The notes below the pieces were generated by a model. It was not told the origin of the DNA and did no database searches. It was given only the letters and a program-made list of their open reading frames with translations. This document shows, one piece after another, positions 41,717 through 50,979 of a stretch of DNA of 64,000 nt. The stretch is from Rhodococcus sp. AW25M09. GTDB taxonomy: Bacteria; Actinomycetota; Actinomycetes; Mycobacteriales; Mycobacteriaceae. Every line of letters starts with the position of its first letter. Position 1 is the stretch's first letter. A program made the translations under genes and the position numbers. Where the stretch lies: contig NZ_CAPS01000112.1 in assembly GCF_000333955.1 (NCBI RefSeq), forward strand, positions 1 to 64,000. The letters are read 5' to 3'.

Positions 41717-42280
41717 ATGCCCAGGAACCGCGGACTTCACGACCGGGCGAGCAAGCGAGAGGACATCGTGGTCGCCGCCCGCGACATGTTCGTGTCCGAC
41801 GGCTTCGATCGCACCTCGATCAGCCGTCTCGCGAAAGCAGCGGGCGTCACCGCCAACACGCTGTACTGGTACTTCGGCGACAAAGACGACATCCTGGTCG
41901 CCGTTCTGACGGCCATCGCCGCCGAGGACGCCACGGACTATCTCGACGTCGTCGATCTACCACTGGCCGACCGGCTGTTCTGGCTGGTGGAGCGGCTACG
42001 GAAAGTCGGTCCATTGGTCTCCACCGTGCACGATCGGGTGACCGAGTCCGAGGCCATCGATCAATGGCACAACGGGTTTCATGCCTTCGCGGAATCGCTG
42101 TTCGCCGCCGATATCGACGCTGCCGGCCTGTCCGGTGCGGCGGCCGCCGCCATGCTCCGCATCGGTACGTTCGTCGTCGAGGGACTGCTGACTCACGCAG
42201 CCTCGCCGGCAGACTCTCGCGCAGTCATCGACCAACTCGTCGACACCATCGCACCCGCACCTGGAAGTGATCCACCATGA
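41717..42280 (+). CDS. TetR/AcrR-family transcriptional regulator
   Basis: 187 residues. The ATG at 41717 is preferred over 41687, since the latter would lie on the second operator. HTH: FDRTSISRLAKAAGVTANTL, YWYFGDKDDILVAVLT. Its stop overlaps the start of the lipase gene (ATGA). It almost certainly binds the twin CTTGAA-N5-TTCAAG sites, controlling itself, the lipase and the divergent SDR-hydrolase operon. The effector is unknown, possibly an acyl or ester compound. Confidence 0.9.
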   Translation: MPRNRGLHDRASKREDIVVAARDMFVSDGFDRTSISRLAKAAGVTANTLYWYFGDKDDILVAVLTAIAAEDATDYLDVVDLPLADRLFWLVERLRKVGPLVSTVHDRVTESEAIDQWHNGFHAFAESLFAADIDAAGLSGAAAAAMLRIGTFVVEGLLTHAASPADSRAVIDQLVDTIAPAPGSDPP

Positions 42281-43590
42281 GTATCGAACCCCATTCCGCG
42301 TCGACCGGTCGTCCGCGAGCCGCGGCCGACCACACCGACTCGGAATCGATCATCACGATTCCCAGCATGGACCCGTTCTACCGGGCCCCTGCCGGTTTCG
42401 AGACCGCGGAGCCGGGAACCGTACTGCGGTCCCGCGAGGTGACCCTCGCGTTGTTCGGCCTCATCCGGCAGAAGGTGTCGGCGTGGCAACTTCTGTATCG
42501 GACCACCGGCCTCGACGGGGCAGCGCGGGTAGCGGTCACGACGGTGATACTTCCGGTCGGAGGCCGACAGCGACCACAGCGCGCTCTGCTGTCCTATCAG
42601 TGCGCGATCGATGCCGTGTCGGATCGGTGTTTCCCGTCGTATGTCCTGCGGGCGGGTGCCCGAGCTGTCGGTTCCGTACCGCAGTTCGAGTTCATGATCA
42701 TCCTGTATGCACTGCGCCGCGGATGGGTTCTGTCTCTTCCCGACCACGAGGGCATGAACGGGCAGTGGGGAGCACCCGTCGAGCCCGGTTACTGCACACT
42801 CGACGGCATCCGCGCAGCACTGACTTTCGAGCCGCTCGACCTCGCCGCTACTACCGCTGTCGCGCTGTGGGGGTATTCGGGCGGCGGATTGGCGACGTCG
42901 TGGGCCGCCGAGGTTGCGGCCGACTACGCCCCTGAACTAGACATCGTCGGCGCTGCACTCGGATCGCCCGTCGGCGATCCCGGGTCCGCATTTTCCCGCC
43001 TCAACGGCACTATTTTCGCGGCGCTGCCCGCGATGGTGGTGGAGGGCTTACGTCGCACCTACCCTGTGCTCGACCACCTCGTTCGCGAACACGTCGCTGC
43101 AGCGGGGCTCGAGACCCTCTCATCCCTGCACCGCAAGACGACCGTGCACGCCGTCATGTCCATGCTGATGCACGATCTGGAGCGGCACCTCGACATCCCG
43201 ATGGCCGACCTCCTGGCGACACCCGAGATGGTGCAGGTTTTTCAGGATATTCAGCCCGGCAAGTCGGCACCCCAGTTTCCTCTTCTCGTGGTGCAGGCGG
43301 TGCATGATCCGATGATCGACGTCGACGATGTGGACGGGCAAGTGCGCCGATACCGCGCTGCGGGAGCGAACGTCACGTACCTCCGTGATCGCCTCAGCGA
43401 ACACCTGTCGCTGCACCCGATCGCAGCCCCCGTCACTCTGGATTGGCTCTCGGATCGCTTCGCGGGCAAGCCGATCGAGGAATCGTCGACGAACACCGTG
43501 TGGTCCCTGGCGGGATCACTGCCGGGGTTGCGCGGATTGCTCGGACTCGCTGTGTCCACCGGACGCGCATTCGCCGGCCGGATCGGTTGA
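42277..43590 (+). CDS. secretory-lipase (LIP) family alpha/beta-hydrolase
   Basis: 437 residues. Catalytic serine in ALWGYSGGGLATSWAAE, aspartate in VQAVHDPMIDVDDV and histidine in LSEHLSLHP; the LIP fold pattern VLSLPDHEGMNGQWGAP is visible. Family members hydrolyse triacylglycerols or cleave other esters, often outside the cell, but no signal peptide is obvious here (the N-terminus is acidic and hydrophilic), so it may act in the cytoplasm. Coupled to the TetR gene by ATGA and convergent with the epoxide hydrolase. Confidence 0.82.
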   Translation: MSIEPHSASTGRPRAAADHTDSESIITIPSMDPFYRAPAGFETAEPGTVLRSREVTLALFGLIRQKVSAWQLLYRTTGLDGAARVAVTTVILPVGGRQRPQRALLSYQCAIDAVSDRCFPSYVLRAGARAVGSVPQFEFMIILYALRRGWVLSLPDHEGMNGQWGAPVEPGYCTLDGIRAALTFEPLDLAATTAVALWGYSGGGLATSWAAEVAADYAPELDIVGAALGSPVGDPGSAFSRLNGTIFAALPAMVVEGLRRTYPVLDHLVREHVAAAGLETLSSLHRKTTVHAVMSMLMHDLERHLDIPMADLLATPEMVQVFQDIQPGKSAPQFPLLVVQAVHDPMIDVDDVDGQVRRYRAAGANVTYLRDRLSEHLSLHPIAAPVTLDWLSDRFAGKPIEESSTNTVWSLAGSLPGLRGLLGLAVSTGRAFAGRIG

Positions 43591-43644
43591 TACACAAAGG
43601 CATCGGGCCCGAAGAGCGCCCTGCACAAGACGGTTCGGTAGGCA

Positions 43645-44820
43645 CTACCCCGATGAAGAGAGCGAGACGGCTACCGCAGACAGAAACAACCGCAGATCCG
43701 CGGCAAGACGCACCGGCTCCTCCATCGCCGCGAAGTGACCACCGTGGTCCGGGACCTCGGTCCAGTGCGCGATGTCGAACTCCTGTTCCGCAAGGTGTCT
43801 GATGCCGATGTCGTGCGCGAACATGATGGCACCGACCGGTTGCGACGGCTTTGCCTGCGGACCGGCCCAAGCCCCACCCTCGGCCGCGTACACGGTGTGC
43901 GCGGCGCTACCTGCGCTTCGGGTCAGCCAGTACAAGGTGACGTGGGCGAGTATCCGGTTGCGGCCGAGTGCACCGTCCGGTTCCGCGTCGAACGGGTAGG
44001 TCCACGCCCGAAATTTGTCCAGCATCCATGACAGCTGACCGATCGGACTATCGGTCAGGGCGACACCGATCAGTTGCGGACGCGTCGACTGGATAGAGAT
44101 GTATCCGAACTCCGACTTCATGAACTCCCCCACCCTCCGGTAACGGTCCAATTCGGTTTCTGTGCAACGCTTCTGCTCGGCCTCGTCGGGTTCTCGGTAG
44201 GGCGCACCGATGGACCCGTTGACATGTATGGCGGCGCAGTGGCCGGGATCGAGACGACCCATCGCCGGTGCGACTCCAGCACCGTAATCACCGCCCTGAA
44301 CCACATAGGAGCCGTATCCGAGGAAACTCATCAACTCCACGAAAGCCTGCGCGACACGATCGGTACTCCACCCGTCCCCGACCAGCGGTGTGGAGAAGGC
44401 GAATCCGGGGACGGATGGCACGATCACGTCGAAGGCTTGGAGGTCGGCGTTCTCCGGCTCGGTGAGCAGTGGAATGAGATCGAGGAACTCGAGGTACGAC
44501 CCCGGCCATCCGTGGCACAGCAACACCGGAGTCGAGTCAGCGCGCGACGACCGTACGTGCAGGTAGTGGATGCGCTGCCCGTCGATCTCCACCACGTATT
44601 GAGGGAACGCCGCGAGCTGCTTCTCCACGACTCGCCAGCTGAAGTCGTCCACCCACGTACTGGACATCGACCGCAGGACCGCGATCGGGACTCCGGCAGT
44701 CCAGTCGTCGGCACCGAGGGGTTCGGGCAGACGCGCATTGCGAACACGACGGGTCAGGTCGTCGAGCTCCGACTGCGGGAAGTCGACGACGAACGGGATG
44801 GCAGGCGCAGTGATTGTCAT
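43645..44820 (-). CDS. epoxide hydrolase (microsomal-type, EHN plus alpha/beta fold)
   Basis: 391 residues from the ATG at 44820 (an ATG at 44835 is in frame). N-terminal EHN lid domain (FPQSELDDLTRRVRNARLP) then the alpha/beta-hydrolase core with oxyanion motif CHGWPGSYLEF, nucleophile aspartate in VQGGDYGAGVAPAMG, and histidine in VPDHGGHFAAMEEP. It opens epoxides to diols via a covalent alkyl-enzyme. The gene is alone between the lipase and the azt cluster, with no visible regulator of its own. Confidence 0.9.
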   Translation of the reverse strand: MTITAPAIPFVVDFPQSELDDLTRRVRNARLPEPLGADDWTAGVPIAVLRSMSSTWVDDFSWRVVEKQLAAFPQYVVEIDGQRIHYLHVRSSRADSTPVLLCHGWPGSYLEFLDLIPLLTEPENADLQAFDVIVPSVPGFAFSTPLVGDGWSTDRVAQAFVELMSFLGYGSYVVQGGDYGAGVAPAMGRLDPGHCAAIHVNGSIGAPYREPDEAEQKRCTETELDRYRRVGEFMKSEFGYISIQSTRPQLIGVALTDSPIGQLSWMLDKFRAWTYPFDAEPDGALGRNRILAHVTLYWLTRSAGSAAHTVYAAEGGAWAGPQAKPSQPVGAIMFAHDIGIRHLAEQEFDIAHWTEVPDHGGHFAAMEEPVRLAADLRLFLSAVAVSLSSSG

Positions 44821-44968
44821 GATTCGATCGTGCATCTCATCGCGGACAACGACGGTCCTGAATCAATGAATTGGGGGGCAGTCCCGTCGGTACGAGACCA
44901 GCTGCGGGAGCGATCGATCCGCAGATTGCGCCGTAGGCGACAGCAACCGTCTCGGCGCTCGGGCCGTG

Positions 44969-45616
44969 TCAGACGATTCGACCGTCCTCGAGTCGCACGA
45001 TGCGGTCGGCTTCGTCCAACACCGCCGGGTCATGAGACACACAGGCAACGGATACCCCGCGCAGCGCCTCCTCGCGCATGACGGCTCGGATGCGCTTTCC
45101 GCTGTCGACGTCGAGACCTGTCGTGGGCTCGTCGAGCAACAGCAGCTCGGCTCGACGGGCCAACCCTTGGGCCAACAGAGTGCGTTGACGCTGCCCTCCG
45201 GACAGGGCCGAGAAGGACATAGCCGCCAGGCCGGTGATGTCCAGGCGCTCGAGAGCCTCGTCCACCATCCGCAGGGCCTCGGAGCCCATCGGACGCCATC
45301 GGCCGATGCGCCCCCACACACCCACCGACACCACGTCTCGCACGGTCAGCGGGAGCCGATCCGATACGGCAGTGCGCTGCGGCACGAAAGCAATTGCGCG
45401 GGTTGCACGTCGAGTACCGCTCGACAGCGGCCGGGTGCCGGCAACAACTTCGAGCAGCGTCGACTTGCCCGCACCGTTCGGCCCCGCGATGGTCGTCAAC
45501 TGCCCGTGCAGGAGGTCGACATCGACATCGCTGAGTGCTGCGCGCCCGGAGAACTCGACGCACACTCCGCGGAGCCTGGCTGGGACGGACGATGCACTGC
45601 TGACCGGAATGTTCAT
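44969..45616 (-). CDS. aztA: zinc ABC transporter, ATP-binding subunit
   Basis: 215 residues, short for a metal-ABC ATPase but complete: Walker A IAGPNGAGKSTLLEV, Q-loop AFVPQRTAVSD, signature FSALSGGQRQRTLLAQGLAR, Walker B LLLLDEPTTGLDVDSG and H-loop VSHDPAVL. It powers import through AztB. The ATG at 45616 lies exactly seven bases after a TATGAT -10 on its strand (45628-45623), so the mRNA may be leaderless. Divergent from aztB over a Zur-like box. Symbol assigned from the surrounding aztBCD genes. Confidence 0.85.
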   Translation of the reverse strand: MNIPVSSASSVPARLRGVCVEFSGRAALSDVDVDLLHGQLTTIAGPNGAGKSTLLEVVAGTRPLSSGTRRATRAIAFVPQRTAVSDRLPLTVRDVVSVGVWGRIGRWRPMGSEALRMVDEALERLDITGLAAMSFSALSGGQRQRTLLAQGLARRAELLLLDEPTTGLDVDSGKRIRAVMREEALRGVSVACVSHDPAVLDEADRIVRLEDGRIV

Positions 45617-45633
45617 GTTGCCATCATACGATT

Positions 45634-45650
45634 TTGAATATCGTTATCAA
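45634..45650. promoter_or_regulatory. Zur-like zinc-response box between aztA and aztB
   Basis: TTGA-ATATCGTTA-TCAA: four-base outer arms with an AT-rich core close to the TGATAACGATATTCA-type Zur/Fur boxes of actinobacteria. It sits in the shared promoter region of the divergent zinc-import genes, as expected for repression by zinc-loaded Zur. Confidence 0.6.
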
Positions 45651-45668
45651 TCTCATTAAGGTTCCGCT

Positions 45669-46559
45669 GTGCCTCTTTCGATTTTCGATGTTCTCGTCGA
45701 GCCCTTCGCTCTCGGGTTTCTACAACGTGCCCTCTTCGGCGGCGCCCTGGTTGCGGTGCTGTGCGGGATCGTCGGAACGTGGGTGGTGATCCGCGGAATG
45801 GCATTTCTGGGCGAGGCACTTGCACACGGAATGCTGCCCGGCGTCGCATTGGCGACGGTTCTCGGAGTTCCGGTGTTGATCGGCGGTGCACTGAGCGCGA
45901 CCGCGATGAGCCTCGGGATCGCCGCGCTGCAACGGCGCGGAACACTGTCGTACGACACGAGCATCGGAATGTTGTTCGTGTCGATGCTGGCCCTCGGCGT
46001 CATCATCATTTCCCACTCCGGCAGCTTCGCCACCGACGCCACGTCCATACTGTTCGGCGACATTCTCGCCATCACGTCGGTGGACCTGTATCTGCTGGCA
46101 GCAGCAACGGCGCTCGGAATCACCGTCGCGGTCGCGTTTCACCGCCCACTCGTCGCACTCGCGCTGGATCCTCGAATCGCCGCAGTGCTCGGACTCGGAC
46201 CACGTTCGGCCCAAGCACTTCTCGTCGCGCTCGTAACCCTGGCGGTCGTCGCGTCGTACCAAGCTGTCGGCTCACTCCTGGTCGTCGGACTGCTGCTCGC
46301 CCCCGCCGTCGCTGCCGGTCAATGGACCACTCGCATTCCCACTCGGATGCTGCTGGCGGCCTTCCTCGGCGTGCTCTCGGTGTTCGTGGGCCTGCTGATC
46401 TCCTGGCATGCAGCCACCGCAGCCGGAGCCTCCGTCGCGGCAACCGCCATTGCTGTCTCAGGCCTGTCGTGGGCACTACGCGCTGCCCTCACCGCCATTC
46501 GACCTCACCGTAATCTCTCTCCCTCATCCGAAAGGAACACGTGCGCTCCCGCATCATGA
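45669..46559 (+). CDS. aztB: zinc ABC transporter, permease subunit
   Basis: 296 residues from a GTG at 45669 (AAGG at 45658-45661). Seven to eight membrane helices of the metal-ABC-3 family (WVVIRGMAFLGEALAHGMLP is the conserved coupling/metal loop; AVGSLLVVGLLLAPAVAAG is helix 7). Forms the channel with AztA and receives zinc from AztC. Its 3' end overlaps the aztD1 start by 19 bases. Confidence 0.9.
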   Translation: MPLSIFDVLVEPFALGFLQRALFGGALVAVLCGIVGTWVVIRGMAFLGEALAHGMLPGVALATVLGVPVLIGGALSATAMSLGIAALQRRGTLSYDTSIGMLFVSMLALGVIIISHSGSFATDATSILFGDILAITSVDLYLLAAATALGITVAVAFHRPLVALALDPRIAAVLGLGPRSAQALLVALVTLAVVASYQAVGSLLVVGLLLAPAVAAGQWTTRIPTRMLLAAFLGVLSVFVGLLISWHAATAAGASVAATAIAVSGLSWALRAALTAIRPHRNLSPSSERNTCAPAS

Positions 46560-47764
46560 CCACCGCGCTCGCGCTCGGTGCCCTCGTCCTCGCATCGACC
46601 GCCTGCACATCCGAACAGCCGACAACCGAGGCCGAGCAACCCACCGGAGAAGGCCACGGAGCCGTAGCCGGCGCCGCCGAACTCGCCGAACCGCGACTCG
46701 GGCTGACATCCATCGACCCGTCGGGAAAGGTGTCCCATCTCGATCTCCTCGACGAGACCGTCAGCGAACTCGGCACGATCGGAGCCCCGACGGCATTGCA
46801 TACCGACGGCCGCTACCTGTTCGCGCAGACGGATGCGGGCGTCGAGATCGTCGACAGCGGTGTCTGGACCTGGGACCACGTGGATCATTTCCACTACTAC
46901 CGGGCGGAGCCTCGCCTCCTCGGCACGGTCGCCGGCGCAGGCCCGGCAACCGTTGCCACGTCCAACCTTTCGACCTCAGGCGGTACCGGATTGTTCTTCC
47001 CGGAATCCGGCGAAGCAGTGTTGCTCGACACCGAAGCTTTGGCCGAAGGCACTGTGACCGAACAATTCCGAAAGGTCACCGCTCCCGGTGCCGGAATGGT
47101 CGTTCCCGTCGGAACGTTCGCGCTCGTCACCGAGGGCTCCGGACCGTCGGCCTCGGTCGTCGGCTATACCTCGGACGGAGAACGCACCGGACTCGTCGAA
47201 TCCTGCCCCGAGGCCCGCGGCACGATCACCACCAGAGTCGGCGCAGTCATCGGTTGCGCCGACGGCGCACTACTCGCCTCCGCCACCGGTGACTCACTGG
47301 CTGTCGAGAGGATTCCGTACCCCACGGGGACCACCGCTCCTGCCGCGACATCGTTCGACAACCGCGAAGGACGCCCCACAGTGGCGGGTTCGGCAGGGAC
47401 AGAGGGTATCTGGATGTTGGACACCCGCGAGCGATCATGGTCCCTACTCCCCGCGCCGGCGCCCCTGGTGCACGTCACCGCCGTCGACGATGCGGACGAG
47501 CACGTTCTGGCTCTCACGGACGACGGACGCGTCCTCGTTCTCGACGGCAACAACGGAGCAGTCATCTCCGAGACGGATCCACTCGTGACCGAGAGCGTCG
47601 CCACCGGCAAGACACCGACACTCGTGGCCGACCAGCAACGCGCCTACCTCAGCGGCCCGGCCGAGCGGACGCTGTTCGAGATCGACTTTGCGGACGGTGC
47701 GCGCGTCGCGCGAACATTCGACACGGGTACCGAACCCGCCTTCACTGCCGAGACGGGACGCTGA
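46541..47764 (+). CDS. aztD: AztD-like zinc metallochaperone, paralogue 1
   Basis: 407 residues from the GTG at 46541 (AAAGGA upstream; ATG at 46556 is an alternative). Lipoprotein signal MTTALALGALVLASTAC, then a repetitive beta-propeller-like chain. AztD proteins bind zinc outside the membrane and pass it to AztC. A His/Asp cluster is present (WDHVDHFHYYRAEP). Two cysteines (ESCPEARG, VIGCADGALL) match the pair in paralogue 2. However, where paralogue 2 has AHHG and GVHGEG, this protein has APGAG and EARGT, so the metal sites are not equivalent. Confidence 0.8.
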   Translation: MRSRIMTTALALGALVLASTACTSEQPTTEAEQPTGEGHGAVAGAAELAEPRLGLTSIDPSGKVSHLDLLDETVSELGTIGAPTALHTDGRYLFAQTDAGVEIVDSGVWTWDHVDHFHYYRAEPRLLGTVAGAGPATVATSNLSTSGGTGLFFPESGEAVLLDTEALAEGTVTEQFRKVTAPGAGMVVPVGTFALVTEGSGPSASVVGYTSDGERTGLVESCPEARGTITTRVGAVIGCADGALLASATGDSLAVERIPYPTGTTAPAATSFDNREGRPTVAGSAGTEGIWMLDTRERSWSLLPAPAPLVHVTAVDDADEHVLALTDDGRVLVLDGNNGAVISETDPLVTESVATGKTPTLVADQQRAYLSGPAERTLFEIDFADGARVARTFDTGTEPAFTAETGR

Positions 47765-47766
47765 TC

Positions 47767-48702
47767 GTGCAGGTCACCCGCATCCGCTCGTCTGCGGCCG
47801 CGGCCGCGGCGGCGACAGCAGTAGCGGCGATCGGTTTATTCCTCACCGCCTGCTCGACATCCGCCGAGGACCGTCCGCTCGTGATCGTGTCCACCAACAT
47901 CCTCGGCGACGTAGTGGAGGAGCTCGTCGGCGACGAGGCCGAAGTGGTCACGCTGATGAAGCCCAATGCAGACCCGCACTCGTTCGAGATCTCCGCTCAG
48001 GAAGCTGCCCGCCTGCGCTCGGCCGACCTGATCGTCTCCAACGGTCTCGGTCTCGAGGAAGGTCTCCAACAACACCTCGACGAAGCATCGGCCGAGAAAG
48101 TACCCACCTTCGTCGCGGGTGACGCCATCGACGTCCTCGACTACAGCGAGGGCGACGCGAAAGGGAACCCCGACTCGCACTTCTGGACCGACCCGGCGCG
48201 CATGATCACAGTGGTCGACGCACTGGAACCGATCCTGGCCGAACTGGACGGCGTCGATTCTGCCGCCGTAACCGAGCACACGACGCAGTACCGCATGCAG
48301 CTGCAGAGCCTCGACGCCGAGATGACCGACATCTTCGTGGCCATCCCGGAGCAGCGCCGCGCACTCGTCACCAATCACCACGTATTCGGCTATCTCGCAG
48401 ACCGTTTCGACTTCCGAGTCGTTGGAGCCGTCATTCCCGGCGGCACCACTCTGGCCGCCCCGTCCGCCTCCGATCTGGCCGATCTCGTCGATGCTGTCGA
48501 AAAAACCGGTGTACCTGCAATATTCGCAGAATCATCCTCGCCCGACCGCCTCGTCCAGGCCTTGGCGAGCGAAGCAGACATTCGCGTCGATGTGGTGGAA
48601 CTGTTCACCGAATCGCTCACCGCACCCGACGGCGGCGCCCCCGACTACCTGACCATGATGCGCACCAACACCGAGCGCATCTCCGACGGGCTCACCAACT
48701 GA
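47767..48702 (+). CDS. aztC: zinc ABC transporter, substrate-binding lipoprotein
   Basis: 311 residues from the GTG at 47767, two bases after the aztD1 stop. Signal IGLFLTACSTSAE gives a lipid-anchored protein. Cluster A-I metal-binding protein: histidine ligands in PNADPHSFEIS, DSHFWTDPARM and TNHHVFGYLADRFD, with an acidic ligand near IFAESSSPD. The flexible loop is shorter and less histidine-rich than in ZnuA, as in AztC. It captures zinc (or takes it from AztD) for AztAB. Confidence 0.92.
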   Translation: MQVTRIRSSAAAAAAATAVAAIGLFLTACSTSAEDRPLVIVSTNILGDVVEELVGDEAEVVTLMKPNADPHSFEISAQEAARLRSADLIVSNGLGLEEGLQQHLDEASAEKVPTFVAGDAIDVLDYSEGDAKGNPDSHFWTDPARMITVVDALEPILAELDGVDSAAVTEHTTQYRMQLQSLDAEMTDIFVAIPEQRRALVTNHHVFGYLADRFDFRVVGAVIPGGTTLAAPSASDLADLVDAVEKTGVPAIFAESSSPDRLVQALASEADIRVDVVELFTESLTAPDGGAPDYLTMMRTNTERISDGLTN

Positions 48703-48734
48703 TATCCAGCATCTCACACAGAAAAGGAATCTCC

Positions 48735-49940
48735 ATGCGTTACAACCATGTTCGCCGAACTAGCATCACAGCTCTCGCGCTCGCCGCCGTTGCGGCCTCG
48801 GCTGCCTGCTCGTCCGGCACCACCCCCGACACGACCACCTCCTCAGCAGCGATCGCAGCCGGGCCACGCATCGCCGTGTCCTACGCAGGCGGCCTCCGGG
48901 TGCTCGACGCCGGCACTTTCGAAACCGTCGCAGACTTCGATTCGGAGGAGTACACGCGGCTCAACCTCTCCGGCGACAGCCGCAACGTCATGGTCACCAC
49001 GAGCGAGGGCTTCCGAGTACTGGACACCGCGGCCGGGACGACCGAAGAACCGGAACTGACCGACACGGTCTTCTCGGCAGACAAGCCGGGCCATGTCGTA
49101 CGACATGCGGGCAAGACCATCCTGTACGCCGACGGCACCAGCGACACCACGATCTTCGATACCGCAGCACTCGAACCTGCAGACGGGCTCCCCGAGACCG
49201 ACAGCATCCCCGGCGTCGACGCTCATCACGGCGTCTCGATCGTTCTCGAAGACGGCACGTTCCTCACCACGGTGGGAAACTCGAACGGCCGCAGCGGCAT
49301 CGAGGTCCGCGACGCGTCCGGCGCGGTACTCGACAAGAACGACCAGTGCCCCGGCGTCCACGGCGAAGGAACCGTGGAAGGTGAGATCGTTGTCTTCGGC
49401 TGCGAGAACGGTGCTTTGATCTACGACAAGGGCGAGATGACCAAGCTCGATGCCCCGGATCAACCGTACGGGCGCATGGGCAATGCGTACGTCAGCGAGT
49501 CCAGCCCGCTCATCGTCGGCGACTACAAGGACGACGCCGACGCCGAAGGCTACTTGCTCGGTGCCGTCACGGTGATCGACCCCGTAGCCAAGACTCTCGA
49601 CGTCGTCAAGCTGCCGGACGGTGCCGAATACACCTGGCGCGGCGTCGCGCGAGGGCCCGGTGACCTGGCGTACATCATCGCCTCCGACGGCGCAGTCCAT
49701 GTCTTCGACCCCGAGACGAAAGCCGTCACTGCCTCGTACCCCGTCATCGGTGCCTGGGAGAGCCCCGCAGAGAGCCAGGACGCCCACCCCGGAATTTCGA
49801 TCGCGGGCAACACCGCCTACGTCACCGAACCGGCGACGAACAGCATCCACGCCGTTGACCTGACAACCGGAGACGTCACCGAAAGCAAGCAACTCGACAT
49901 CACTCCCAATGAGTTTGTTGCTGTGGCGCTCTCGAAGTAG
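48735..49940 (+). CDS. aztD: AztD-like zinc metallochaperone, paralogue 2
   Basis: 401 residues, ATG with AAAAGGAA upstream. Lipoprotein signal (LALAAVAASAACSSG). Beta-propeller-like repeats with candidate zinc ligands in PGHVVRHAGKT, GVDAHHGVSIV, QCPGVHGEGT and DAHPGIS; the cysteine pair NDQCPG / FGCENGAL is shared with paralogue 1. It keeps more histidines than paralogue 1 and is probably the canonical AztD, delivering zinc to AztC. Last gene of the plus-strand azt operon, ended by a strong hairpin. Confidence 0.85.
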   Translation: MRYNHVRRTSITALALAAVAASAACSSGTTPDTTTSSAAIAAGPRIAVSYAGGLRVLDAGTFETVADFDSEEYTRLNLSGDSRNVMVTTSEGFRVLDTAAGTTEEPELTDTVFSADKPGHVVRHAGKTILYADGTSDTTIFDTAALEPADGLPETDSIPGVDAHHGVSIVLEDGTFLTTVGNSNGRSGIEVRDASGAVLDKNDQCPGVHGEGTVEGEIVVFGCENGALIYDKGEMTKLDAPDQPYGRMGNAYVSESSPLIVGDYKDDADAEGYLLGAVTVIDPVAKTLDVVKLPDGAEYTWRGVARGPGDLAYIIASDGAVHVFDPETKAVTASYPVIGAWESPAESQDAHPGISIAGNTAYVTEPATNSIHAVDLTTGDVTESKQLDITPNEFVAVALSK

Positions 49941-49959
49941 TAACAGCACTACCGAGCCG

Positions 49960-50004
49960 AGAGGGGATACGGACCGCCGCGTTACGGCGGTCCGTATCCC
50001 CTCT
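49960..50004 (+). terminator. strong rho-independent-type terminator after azt operon
   Basis: A 20-bp perfect stem (49960-49979 with 49985-50004) around the loop CGTTA, followed by TCT. It closes the zinc operon and separates it from the catabolic operon starting at 50164. Tail is short in T. Confidence 0.85.
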
Positions 50005-50163
50005 TCTGCGTCCAGCATCGACTGCTCGGCTGCGGAATCGAGCCACTGCGTCATCGGGACTATCGGTGCGTATTTCGGATATTCGAGCCCCCACGCTCTC
50101 CGTAACGTCTCTCGCTACCGAGGGCCCACCAGATGCGGCTCTCCGATCGCAAGGGAGGGCCCC

Positions 50164-50979
50164 GTGACAACCGCAGACCTGACAGGACGCACGGCCATCG
50201 TCACCGGCGGAGCCACGCTGCTCGGGCGCGGCGTCGTACAGGTGCTCGCCGATCACGGCGCGTCCGTCGTCATCGCCGACATCGACGAAGAGAACGGCAG
50301 ACGCGTCGCACAGGAGGCTTCGAGCTCAGGGGCCACTGTCACCTTTCGTCGGGTCGACGTCACCGACGATGCGGCCTTGGCGACTCTCGTCGCCGAGACG
50401 GTCGCCGAGAACGGCGGCCTCGACATCGTGGTCAACCTGGCGGCCGTCTACATCGACGACGGATTCGCAACCACGCGAGCGGATTGGCTCACGGCTCTGA
50501 ACGTCAACGTCGTGAGCATGGTTGCCCTGGTACAAGCCGCGCACCCCCATCTGAAGGCGAGCCGACACGCGTCTGTCGTCAACTTCACGTCGATCTCGAG
50601 CTCGGTCGCGCAGACCGGTCGCTGGGTCTACCCAGCAGGCAAGGCTGCGATCGCTCAGCTCACCCGATCGATGGCCATGGACCTTGCCCCCGACGGAATT
50701 CGGGTCAACTCGGTGAGCCCGGGATGGACGTGGTCCGCGATCATGGACGACCTCTCCGGCGGCGATCGGGTCAAGACCGACCGGGTTGCCGCGCCGTTCC
50801 ACCTCACCGGACGCGTCGGTGACCCCAGCGAAGTCGGCAACGTCGTCGCCTTCCTCGCATCCGACGCGGCCTCGGTCGTCACCGGAGCCGATTGGGCCGC
50901 GGACGGCGGGTACTCCGCGATGGGTCCCGAGCAAGCCACTCCAGCCATTCCCCTTCTCGCCGAACAGGATCCCTCATGA
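50164..50979 (+). CDS. short-chain dehydrogenase/reductase
   Basis: 271 residues from the GTG at 50164 (AAGGGAGG upstream). AIVTGGATLLGRGVVQVLA (NAD(P) site; GGATLLGRG is a variant of the TGxxxGxG motif), NLAAVYIDDG, serine in FTSISSSVAQ and YxxxK in WVYPAGKAAIAQ. It oxidises or reduces an alcohol/ketone. First of six genes in an operon; overlaps the flavin monooxygenase by ATGA. No close relation to the SDRs at 28 and 41 kb. Confidence 0.9.
   Translation: MTTADLTGRTAIVTGGATLLGRGVVQVLADHGASVVIADIDEENGRRVAQEASSSGATVTFRRVDVTDDAALATLVAETVAENGGLDIVVNLAAVYIDDGFATTRADWLTALNVNVVSMVALVQAAHPHLKASRHASVVNFTSISSSVAQTGRWVYPAGKAAIAQLTRSMAMDLAPDGIRVNSVSPGWTWSAIMDDLSGGDRVKTDRVAAPFHLTGRVGDPSEVGNVVAFLASDAASVVTGADWAADGGYSAMGPEQATPAIPLLAEQDPS

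Noticed and set aside
43601..43655. CATCGGG / CCCGATG pair between convergent lipase and epoxide hydrolase genes
   Set aside because: The 41-base loop and lack of T-run make a terminator unlikely; chance pairing is plausible.
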